A DNA stretch of 9,991 nt from JAKBCQ01 sp021807585 (GTDB lineage: Bacteria; Planctomycetota; Planctomycetia; Isosphaerales; Isosphaeraceae), in the NCBI GenBank assembly GCA_027325115.1, contig DAHWFG010000648.1, positions 1 to 9,991 of the forward strand, given 5' to 3'. A program made the position numbers and the translations under genes. Positions 1 through 5,859 of this stretch are shown here, one piece after another. The notes below the pieces were generated by a model. That model was not told the DNA's origin. It searched no databases and worked only from the letters and a program-made list of their open reading frames with translations. How positions within the stretch are numbered: the first letter of the stretch is position 1; each line of letters begins with the position of its first letter.

Positions 1-432
1 GATCATTCGGGTGTGAGTTGGAAACGTTCTGATACAGCAATGCGTGATGACGAGGAGAAGTTTGTCGCTGCTTCGCTTTTGGAAGCGATGGGATTGAAAG
101 TGCTTGAGGATTCGTCGGCCCGGCGGCCCCGGTCCGCGACCCCACGACGTGCTCCCGGGTGGGAAGGCATGGACAAAGTTGCGGGTCGGGGCCGCTCGGC
201 CGACGATTCAAACGTTCAGGAGATTTTTGGTATCGAGGATTCGACGTCGGGGCTCCGGTCCACGGTCGCGTGGCGTGCTCCCGGGGGGGAAGGTACGTAC
301 AAGACCGCGGGTCGGAGCCCCGACGCCGATGTTGAATTTGCACTTATTGATGCGAATCCGCCGCGATCCACGGCGATTCACTCGTGTTTCATTCTTTCGA
401 GGCGTTCGATTAAATCTCGGTTACCCTCATGA
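1..432 (+). CDS. Possible 3' end of a gene entering from the left edge (doubtful)
   Basis: The plus frame is open from base 1 to a stop at 430-432. Its first 35 or so codons read like an acidic, helical protein segment (DDEEKFVAASLLEAMG). From about codon 38 the frame runs through both hairpin repeats and gives an arginine/glycine/proline-rich sequence of no recognised family. It then overlaps the end of the minus-strand TPR gene by 55 bp. Codons in the first 110 bases mostly end in A or T, unlike the firm genes nearby, which argues against coding. It could be the tail of a gene extended by in-frame repeat insertion, or simply an open frame through intergenic DNA. I recognise no family. Confidence 0.2.
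   Translation, partial: DHSGVSWKRSDTAMRDDEEKFVAASLLEAMGLKVLEDSSARRPRSATPRRAPGWEGMDKVAGRGRSADDSNVQEIFGIEDSTSGLRSTVAWRAPGGEGTYKTAGRSPDADVEFALIDANPPRSTAIHSCFILSRRSIKSRLPS
112..206. repeat. Long-hairpin repeat element, copy 1
   Basis: Bases 112-140 are complementary to 178-206. Read as plus-strand RNA this is a 29-bp stem with one C-C mismatch (121/197) and a handful of G-U pairs, closing a loop of about 37 nt. The loop can form a small inner stem (CCCAC 141-145 with GTGGG 159-163) and contains the block CGTGCTCCCGGG, shared with copy 2. GAGGATTCG lies just before the left arm in both copies. No T-run follows directly on either strand, so it is not a standard terminator. The element looks like a REP- or MITE-class palindromic repeat, or the gene for a structured RNA. 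The family is unknown to me. Confidence 0.75.
241..329. repeat. Long-hairpin repeat element, copy 2
   Basis: Bases 241-267 pair with 303-329, giving a stem of about 27 bp with two mismatches (244/326 and 262/308). The outer core GTCGGGGCTCCG (246-257) is perfectly complementary to 313-324. The central block from GGTCC to GGGTCGG (257-315) aligns without gaps to 131-189 of copy 1 at a spacing of 126 bp. The outer arms differ in sequence from copy 1 and are 3 nt shorter on each side. A run of seven G (283-289) sits in the loop. The element lies about 50 bp beyond the stop codon of the minus-strand TPR gene, so it would be in that gene's 3' trailer. Confidence 0.75.
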
Positions 433-1184
433 TAGGGCTGGATTTTCAGTGCGCGACGATAAGCGGCGATCGCTTGATCGATCCGCCCGAGCCGCAATTG
501 GCACTGTCCCATTCCGGCGAGGGCGCCGAGGTGAAATTCGTTGCGCTCCAGCACTTGACGACAGCTTTGAATGCTCGCGTCGAAGCGCCCGAGGCAAAAC
601 TCGGCGATCGCCTTTTGGTTGTACGCTTCGGCGAAGCGAGGAGCGCGGGCGATCAAGCGATCGGCGCGATCGATAGCGGCGTCGTAGCGTTGCTCGGCGA
701 TCAGGGCGGCGATCGCATCGAGTTCGGCGTTGTTTTCGGGCGAATCGGCCTTGCGCCAGATCGACCAGAGCGATTGTTCGGCGAGGCCGCGAACGGTGAG
801 GTCGGGATCTTTGAGGGCGCGAGCGACCGCGGCGTTCGCGTCGAAAGATCCCTCCAAGCCGAGCGCGAAAACCGCGGCGCGGCGGGCTTGAACATCCCCC
901 ATCGCGACGACGCGTGACAACGTCCCTTCCGAATATCGAGCCCAAACCTTCACACGGAAGGCTTCGAGATCGTGATCTTGAAGGAACGTATGAAAATAAT
1001 CCACAAGTAAAGGAGCGAGTCGCGGCTCGAGCATGTCGAGCACTCCTTTCGAAGCGTTCGGCGCGGCGCGCATTGGCGCGTACCACGCGCACAGATCCAC
1101 CACCAAGATAATCCCGGCTATCCACCAAGAAGCCGGTTTGATCATTCCGCGACGATCGAATCGAACCGACGTCCGCGACGACAC
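378..1184 (-). CDS. Membrane-anchored HEAT/TPR repeat protein
   Basis: The protein has 268 residues. A short basic N-terminus is followed by one hydrophobic segment (about 19-35, from WWIAGIILVV), likely a signal anchor that puts the rest outside the cytoplasmic membrane. Residues about 100-143 (RRAAVFALGLEG, then DPDLTVRGLAEQSLW) resemble a HEAT-like helical pair. Residues about 155-262 contain TPR-like units with the usual A/G/Y/A pattern (YNQKAIAEFCLGRFDASIQ; GMGQCQLRLGRIDQAIAAY). Such repeats bind partner proteins and have no catalytic residues. I chose the GTG start at 1184 because GGAG lies 7 nt upstream; an ATG at 1145 would still keep the hydrophobic segment. It is divergent from the neighbouring glycosyltransferase. 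A scaffold role in polysaccharide assembly or export is possible from context only. Confidence 0.85.
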   Translation of the reverse strand: MSSRTSVRFDRRGMIKPASWWIAGIILVVDLCAWYAPMRAAPNASKGVLDMLEPRLAPLLVDYFHTFLQDHDLEAFRVKVWARYSEGTLSRVVAMGDVQARRAAVFALGLEGSFDANAAVARALKDPDLTVRGLAEQSLWSIWRKADSPENNAELDAIAALIAEQRYDAAIDRADRLIARAPRFAEAYNQKAIAEFCLGRFDASIQSCRQVLERNEFHLGALAGMGQCQLRLGRIDQAIAAYRRALKIQPYHEGNRDLIERLERMKHE

Positions 1185-1408
1185 GGTCGAACTCCATTCC
1201 CGAACCTTGGACGATCATCACGTCCGTGCGATGATGCGACCGCGGGCTCGTCAATTCGCTTTCACAACCTGTTAATCCATCCAACCGTTCCTTTCAAAGA
1301 TCCAGTGTAACGGTCGTCGACCTCGCGGTACATCAACAAAATCGACGAATCCGCCGCGGCTGAGCCAAACCTGTTCAGGAATTCGTCGGCTCGAGCTTCG
1401 AATTGGCC

Positions 1409-1436
1409 TTGTGAGAACGGTCTTAGCCTCGATACT
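1409..1436 (+). promoter_or_regulatory. Candidate sigma70-type promoter for the plus-strand glycosyltransferase
   Basis: TTGTGA (1409-1414) and GATACT (1431-1436) each match four of six consensus positions and are 16 bp apart. Transcription from about 1443 would give a leader of roughly 20 nt containing the ribosome binding site. Both boxes are imperfect and the host's sigma factor preferences are unknown. Confidence 0.3.
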
Positions 1437-1452
1437 GACTTCGATATTCATT

Positions 1453-1458
1453 GAGGAA
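1453..1458 (+). promoter_or_regulatory. Ribosome binding site deciding the glycosyltransferase start
   Basis: GAGGAA lies 6 nt before ATG 1465. This favours that start over the in-frame GTG 54 bp upstream, whose extra residues are not seen in GT4 enzymes, which normally begin with the M-R-L-V-I-D-G-R-type strand. Confidence 0.75.
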
Positions 1459-1464
1459 ACCGCC

Positions 1465-2646
1465 ATGCGACTCGTCATCGACGGCCGAAGACTCAGAGCC
1501 GACCGCACCGGCGTGGGCCGATATCTCGAACTGCTCCTGAAAGAATGGAGCGTTCAGGGCCTTCCGCTCCACAACGGGCTTCTTTTACTCCAAGACGAAC
1601 GCGTTCTGGATGTGATTCCTCCCGTCTCAGGACTCGAAATCCGAGCCTCGGGTTCGCGATTGCCGGGGATCGTTTGGGAGCACGCGACGCTCGGTCGCAC
1701 GCTCGAACGCGGCGATCTCCTCTTCGCGCCGGCAAACCTCATCCCACTCACCTGGCATGGACCGACCGCCCTTGTCCTTCATGACGTCATCGGCGAGGTG
1801 CTGCGGACGACGTTTCCGCTCCACCGGCGGATTTGGTATGGAGCGCGCTATCGCGCCGCGGTCTCCCTCGCGGACCGGATCGTCGTCCCTTCGCATTGCA
1901 CCGCTCGCGACGCGCGGCGCGTTTATCAAATCAACGACAATCGCCTCGCGGTCGTTCCCTGCGCCCCGGCGGAAGGCTTTCAACCCCGAAAACCCGCCGA
2001 CCCATTCGTCCAATCCGCCCGATCCGCGATCGGCCTCGAACTTGATCGACCCTTCTTTCTCTTCGCCGGCAAACGATCGCAACGTAGAAATATTCCAGCG
2101 ATTATTAGAGCATTTAATATGTTTATACAAGTGCATCCAGAATATCGGTTGATCTTCGCGGGGCCCGCGGCGGGTTCGGACGATCGTGGCCGGATGGAAG
2201 GCGAGAAGGTGATGTTTGTCGGGCGAGTTTCCGAGCCGACTCTTCAAGGCTTGATGAACGCCGCGACCGCGCTGCTCTATCCGTCCGATTACGAGGGATT
2301 TGGGCTTCCCGTCGTCGAGGCGATGGCGAGCGGATGTCCCGTCGTCGCTTTGCGCAATAGCGCTGTTGAAGAGGTTGCGGGCGAAGCCGCGTGGTATCTT
2401 ACTGCTGCGACGCCGATCGATCTCCTGACGGCGTTGCGTGTTTTTGCCGAGGATTCGCGGGAACGCGATCGATACGTCGAACTTGGCTTTGGTCAGGCTT
2501 CGCGGTTCGATCGGACGAGATTCGCCGCGACCATTAGCCGCGAGATCGGCGATCTCGCCCAAGAGGTTCGGCTCAACGGATACGATCGACGGCGCCGAAC
2601 CCGGATCGGTTTTGCATCGAGGACGAATCATTCCACCACGGTTTGA
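1465..2646 (+). CDS. GT4-family glycosyltransferase
   Basis: The protein has 393 residues, a normal length for GT4 (GT-B fold, retaining). It would transfer a sugar from a nucleotide donor to a lipid-linked or growing glycan at the inner face of the membrane. It opens with the first Rossmann strand MRLVIDGRRL and the TGVGRY loop (15-20). The second domain starts near 197 (FFLFAGKR). The E-x7-E motif is present as EGFGLPVVE (E277, E285), followed by the usual MASGCPVVA. The donor and acceptor cannot be predicted. Codons 207-228 abruptly turn to A/T-ending ones (only four of 22 end in G or C, two AGA arginines), unlike the rest. The last 74 bp overlap the convergent methyltransferase, so the C-terminal tail is probably dispensable. 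Confidence 0.92.
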   Translation: MRLVIDGRRLRADRTGVGRYLELLLKEWSVQGLPLHNGLLLLQDERVLDVIPPVSGLEIRASGSRLPGIVWEHATLGRTLERGDLLFAPANLIPLTWHGPTALVLHDVIGEVLRTTFPLHRRIWYGARYRAAVSLADRIVVPSHCTARDARRVYQINDNRLAVVPCAPAEGFQPRKPADPFVQSARSAIGLELDRPFFLFAGKRSQRRNIPAIIRAFNMFIQVHPEYRLIFAGPAAGSDDRGRMEGEKVMFVGRVSEPTLQGLMNAATALLYPSDYEGFGLPVVEAMASGCPVVALRNSAVEEVAGEAAWYLTAATPIDLLTALRVFAEDSRERDRYVELGFGQASRFDRTRFAATISREIGDLAQEVRLNGYDRRRRTRIGFASRTNHSTTV

Positions 2647-3214
2647 ATCGACGTTCGGGTTTTTGTCTTTTGCCCGAGGCGGTGAAAACCCAGCATTGTC
2701 CCAGATCGTGAAACCCGAGGGTCGTGATCAAGACGCGTTGAATCGCGACCAACAGTGGCGAGCCGCGATAACGGACGCCGATCGAATCGACCCGAACCCG
2801 CTCGAAATAACCCGATAGGATCTCGCGCCATTGCACCAGATCGGCCAGAAACCGATGCGTCGGATCGAGATGCGCCGCGTTCGTTCCCAACGCCGGGACG
2901 CGCACGATCAACCGTCCGTCGTCGACGAGAACGCGATGAAGTTCGGCAAGCGGCGCGCACGGATCGTCGAAATGCTCCAATAACGACCCCGCCCGCGCCG
3001 CTCGGACGCTTCCCGTCGCAAGCGGCAATCGCTTCACATCGGCCGCGAAGTCGATCCCGTCGACGCTTCGCACATCGATGTTCCAGTAACCTGGAACGAT
3101 CTCATGCCCGCAGCCGACGTTGATCGACGCAGCTTTTGAAGCGATCACTTGTGATTTGATCACTTTGGGATCGATTACGGGAAGGCGTCGGGTCGCGATC
3201 CAACGGCGTATCAA
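2573..3214 (-). CDS. Class I SAM-dependent methyltransferase (type 11-like)
   Basis: The protein has 213 residues. It contains the SAM-binding motif INVGCG (31-36), the acidic strand end NID (45-47), a motif IV/V region SLLEHFDDP (77-85) with LHRVLVDDGRLIVRVP, and HLDPTHR (115-121), which is common in small type 11 methyltransferases of polysaccharide clusters. The probable role is methylation of a sugar or a glycan end. The start is TTG, overlapping the TGA of the upstream glycosyltransferase (TTGA), with a perfect AGGAGG 4 nt before it. No ATG is available before motif I. The C-terminal 30 residues lie in the overlap with the convergent gene and look non-conserved. It is the last gene of the minus-strand array. 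Confidence 0.88.
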   Translation of the reverse strand: MIRRWIATRRLPVIDPKVIKSQVIASKAASINVGCGHEIVPGYWNIDVRSVDGIDFAADVKRLPLATGSVRAARAGSLLEHFDDPCAPLAELHRVLVDDGRLIVRVPALGTNAAHLDPTHRFLADLVQWREILSGYFERVRVDSIGVRYRGSPLLVAIQRVLITTLGFHDLGQCWVFTASGKRQKPERRFKPWWNDSSSMQNRSGFGAVDRIR

Positions 3215-4539
3215 GCGGCCTCCTCGCGCGTCTCGCCTGCCGAGCCCGTCGCGGTCTGAGGCGCGAGTTGAGCCGCCGCGGCGGCCGACCTCGCGACCGG
3301 CGCCCCCGGCCGCTCGATCGGCAAGCCTTTTTCGAGGCGTCGGCGATTAATTAATTGAAAATACAAGTCTATATGATATTCTTCGGACCAGACGGTGCGT
3401 CGCGCCGCGGCGCCGTTCTCGCCGAGTTTGCGGGCGAATTCGGGGTCGGCGGCGAGATTCCGGATCGAATGCGCGAGTTCGTCGGTCGTTTGGAAAACGA
3501 CGCCCCCTTGGCTTCGCGCCACGAGTTCGGGGAGAGCCCCGAGATTGCGGACGATCACGGGGGTTCGTTCGGCGAACGCTTCGAGCACGACATATCCGAA
3601 CGTTTCATAGACGAGAGACGGGACGATCACGCCGCGTGCGCCGCGGTAAAGCGCGGCGACATGCGCCGAGTCGAGTCTGCCGACGAACCGAACGTTGTCG
3701 AGCCCGCGCGCCCGTTCGCGAAGCTCGGCCTCGTGGCTTCCGGCGCCCGCGATCACGAGATCGGCCTCGGGAACCGAGCGCATCGCGTCGATCGCGTCCT
3801 GGAAGCCTTTGATTTTTTCGAGCCTGCCGACCGCGGCGAAATAAGGCCTTTCGGCTTTGGGAGTCGGCGCCGTGGGCATTCCGGTATAATCATTTGGGAG
3901 AAAATAAGGGATGTGTTCGATCGGAATCCGAATACCTCTGCGCGCGTGTTCGTCGCGGGTGGAGAGGCTGGGACAGACGAGCGCGTCGAGTTCGGCGAGC
4001 GAGCGATCCATCAGGTTCGTGTTCCGCCACAATTGCGGCGGTCGGTTGGCGCTTAGGCAGCAGCGAACGCAATTGCGCGTTTCGCATACCTCGCGGTCGA
4101 ACTTCCAAAGAACGTGGGTGGGGCAAACCAGCCAGTGCTCGTGCGCCGTCATCAACTTGATCGCCCCCGGCGCGTCGATCGCCATCAATCCGGGTCCACC
4201 TATCAACGATATATTATGAAAATGAACGACATCTGGTTGAATCTGTTCAAGTAATCGCTTAATTGCGCCATGTTTGAACCAGGGTCGTCCCGTCGCGTGG
4301 GTGGCGAGCGGAGAGAGCGCGCCGGCCGCGCTTTTCAGGGGGTGAATCGTCACCCCCGGAGGCGCGACGTAAGGCCGGGGAGTTTGGTTCCCCTTCGAGA
4401 TCTCGAACGCGTCGCGGCAATATATCACGTGCGTTTCGTGACCCCGACGCGCCAGCGCGCGGGAAAGACGATCGACGAAAGCGGCGTCGCCGCCGAAGCT
4501 GTGCGCGCCGAAAAACGTGGTGAACATACAAAACTTCAT
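3211..4539 (-). CDS. GT4-family glycosyltransferase with a cysteine cluster
   Basis: The protein has 442 residues. The N-terminal Rossmann domain carries the early glycine loop FGGDAAFVDRL (15-25) and DVVHFHN (103-109). The C-terminal domain carries GRLEKIKG (238-245) and the E-x7-E motif as ETFGYVVLE (E312, E320). Between HEHW (133-136) and RPPQLWR (166-172) lies a cysteine cluster (C139, C152, C157, C160, C161), a known feature of a GT4 subgroup that may bind metal or form disulfides. The last 30 residues are Ala-rich and low in complexity. ATG 4539 has AGGAG 6 nt upstream and overlaps the preceding stop (ATGA). Codons 92-115 are almost all A/T-ending, against the rest of the gene. Donor and acceptor are unknown. 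Confidence 0.93.
   Translation of the reverse strand: MKFCMFTTFFGAHSFGGDAAFVDRLSRALARRGHETHVIYCRDAFEISKGNQTPRPYVAPPGVTIHPLKSAAGALSPLATHATGRPWFKHGAIKRLLEQIQPDVVHFHNISLIGGPGLMAIDAPGAIKLMTAHEHWLVCPTHVLWKFDREVCETRNCVRCCLSANRPPQLWRNTNLMDRSLAELDALVCPSLSTRDEHARRGIRIPIEHIPYFLPNDYTGMPTAPTPKAERPYFAAVGRLEKIKGFQDAIDAMRSVPEADLVIAGAGSHEAELRERARGLDNVRFVGRLDSAHVAALYRGARGVIVPSLVYETFGYVVLEAFAERTPVIVRNLGALPELVARSQGGVVFQTTDELAHSIRNLAADPEFARKLGENGAAARRTVWSEEYHIDLYFQLINRRRLEKGLPIERPGAPVARSAAAAAQLAPQTATGSAGETREEAA
3219..3224 (-). promoter_or_regulatory. Ribosome binding site supporting a TTG start
   Basis: A perfect AGGAGG on the minus strand sits 4 nt before TTG 3214, inside the last codons of the upstream glycosyltransferase. 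Together with the TTGA stop/start overlap it indicates translational coupling. Confidence 0.65.
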
Positions 4540-5741
4540 GCCGGTCTCCTGACGCCGGCCGCACCGTCGCGGCCGTGGGGGGAAAGCTCTTCAAAGACGG
4601 AAATCAAAACGCCCGCGGCCGCTCCGCGCGTGAACCGATGCGACCGCGCAAGCGCAAGCGCCGCCGTTTTCTCTCGCACCGCGGCGTCGCCGATCAGCAA
4701 CGAAAGAACGCCGGCGATTTCGCCGATGTCATAAGGATCAAAATACAATCCCGCGTTTCCGACAACCTCGGGAAGCGATCCCGCACGGCTCGCCGCGACC
4801 GCGGTCCCGCACGACATCGCTTCGACAGGAGGCAGGCCGAATCCCTCCATCAGCGAAGGCTGAACCAAAAAGAGCGCCGCGTTATAAAAATGAACGAGAT
4901 CCGAATCGGGAACATATCCCGTTAAGACGACACGATCGGCGATTCCGCATCGCTCCGCGGTCGAGCGGAGCAGGGGGACCTCGGTAAGGAAGCGATCGGC
5001 CGGATCGCCAACCAGAACCAGCGCGGGTCGCGTATCTTCGACTCGAGCAAACGCTTCAATGAATCGCGGTATGTTCTTATGCGGGCTCAGCCCTCCCACA
5101 TAGAGCACGAACGGACGATCGGGATCGACCCCGTACTTTGCGAGCGCAGACCGCGATCGGTGTTTGGGATCGATCGGCCGGAAGATCGGGTCCGCCGCCT
5201 CGGGAACGACGAACACGCTTTCCGAAGGGAGTCGAAACCATTCGATCAAGTCGCGCCTGGCGGTTTCGGAGACGGTTGCGATCCGATCGGCCCACGCCGC
5301 CGCGGCGTGCTCTTTGATCCTCCAGAAAAGCCCCCCCCGCGCTCTCGAGAAGACCAAATCGGGGCGTCGAAGCGCCAGCGTGTCGTGCATCGTCACGACG
5401 ACTCTCGGCGTATTCCAAACCGGGAAAAACGTATAAGTTGCGGGGAAATATATTAAGTCGAGACTCGCTCGGGCGGCGGCGGCGCCCATCGCAAGCATGT
5501 CGCCCGCCGATCGATTGCCTCGCGCCGAAGCCGCCTCGGCGGGAGCGCGACGCGTGGCGACGACGATCGGCTCGAACGACTCGGGAATCGCCCGCCGAAC
5601 TTCATCGATCGAGGGCCGATCGACGATTACGACGAATTCGTGCTTCGAACCCGCCTCGGCGAGCGCCTTAAGCGTCTCTCGCGCGAACCTGCCGAAGCCG
5701 CGTCGATTCGCCAGACATCCGCCGTCGATTCCGATTCTCAT
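4536..5741 (-). CDS. GT4-family glycosyltransferase (mannosyltransferase-like)
   Basis: The protein has 401 residues. It begins MRIGIDGGCL with a RRGFGRFA loop (13-20), then MHDTLALRRPD (118-128), YVGGLSPHKNIPRF (214-227) and the E-x7-E motif EGFGLPPVE (E299, E307), followed by AMSCGTAVAAS. This set is typical of retaining GT4 enzymes annotated as mannosyl- or rhamnosyltransferases of O-antigen and exopolysaccharide loci; the sugar itself is not determined by the sequence. ATG 5741 has AAGGA 9 nt upstream and a promoter-like AT-rich region before it. A run of eight G (minus strand, 5338-5331) encodes R135-G136-G137 and is a possible slippage site. The gene overlaps the next one by ATGA. Confidence 0.93.
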   Translation of the reverse strand: MRIGIDGGCLANRRGFGRFARETLKALAEAGSKHEFVVIVDRPSIDEVRRAIPESFEPIVVATRRAPAEAASARGNRSAGDMLAMGAAAARASLDLIYFPATYTFFPVWNTPRVVVTMHDTLALRRPDLVFSRARGGLFWRIKEHAAAAWADRIATVSETARRDLIEWFRLPSESVFVVPEAADPIFRPIDPKHRSRSALAKYGVDPDRPFVLYVGGLSPHKNIPRFIEAFARVEDTRPALVLVGDPADRFLTEVPLLRSTAERCGIADRVVLTGYVPDSDLVHFYNAALFLVQPSLMEGFGLPPVEAMSCGTAVAASRAGSLPEVVGNAGLYFDPYDIGEIAGVLSLLIGDAAVREKTAALALARSHRFTRGAAAGVLISVFEELSPHGRDGAAGVRRPA

Positions 5742-5859
5742 CGTCGCTTATCCTTATCACTCTGATCTATTATATCATAATATTCTATATTCTTTAACAC
5801 AGTCATGCGAACAGATCTTCGTTCGATCGGCTCCATTTTTGTCGCTTGGTCGTGTCTCA
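5742..5859 (-). other. AT-rich gap inside the minus-strand array
   Basis: This 118-bp gap is the only substantial break in the minus-strand array. Its part nearest the glycosyltransferase (about 5748-5800) is strongly AT-rich in a GC-rich setting and holds the promoter-like boxes. I see no hairpin plus T-run that would end the upstream transcript within it. Confidence 0.6.
5769..5797 (-). promoter_or_regulatory. Candidate sigma70-type promoter for the glycosyltransferase pair
   Basis: On the minus strand a perfect TATAAT (5774-5769) is preceded after 17 bp by TTAAAG (5797-5792), a three-of-six -35 match. Transcription would begin about 20 nt before ATG 5741, leaving room for the AAGGA ribosome binding site. 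The surrounding run of A and T could act as an UP-like element. It would allow the last three genes to be expressed apart from the upstream four. Confidence 0.5.

Larger units (their letters stand above)
1185..1464. other. Divergent intergenic region
   Basis: These 280 bp separate the starts of two divergent genes, so promoters for both should lie here. On the plus side a candidate -35/-10 pair is seen near 1409-1436. On the minus side I see TTGACG (complement of 1248-1253) but no convincing -10 at the right distance. An interrupted dyad, ATCATC (1214-1219) and GATGAT (1230-1235), lies 30-51 bp before the GTG start of the TPR gene and could be an operator. I see no small gene or RNA gene here. 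Confidence 0.6.

Noticed and set aside
112..329. The two hairpins as factor-independent terminators
   Set aside because: No T-run follows either stem directly on either strand, and stems of 27-29 bp with long loops are unlike standard terminators.
112..329. CRISPR array
   Set aside because: There are only two units, each nearly 90 bp and self-complementary over its whole length, with no short spacers.
427..1284. Minus-strand open frame of 285 codons overlapping the TPR gene
   Set aside because: Its product is dominated by Arg and Ser with no repeats. The other minus frame gives clear TPR units and a membrane anchor.
3144..3165. Repeated GATCACTT with a small dyad
   Set aside because: It lies inside the methyltransferase coding region and is explained by the repeated residues K-V-I and Q-V-I.
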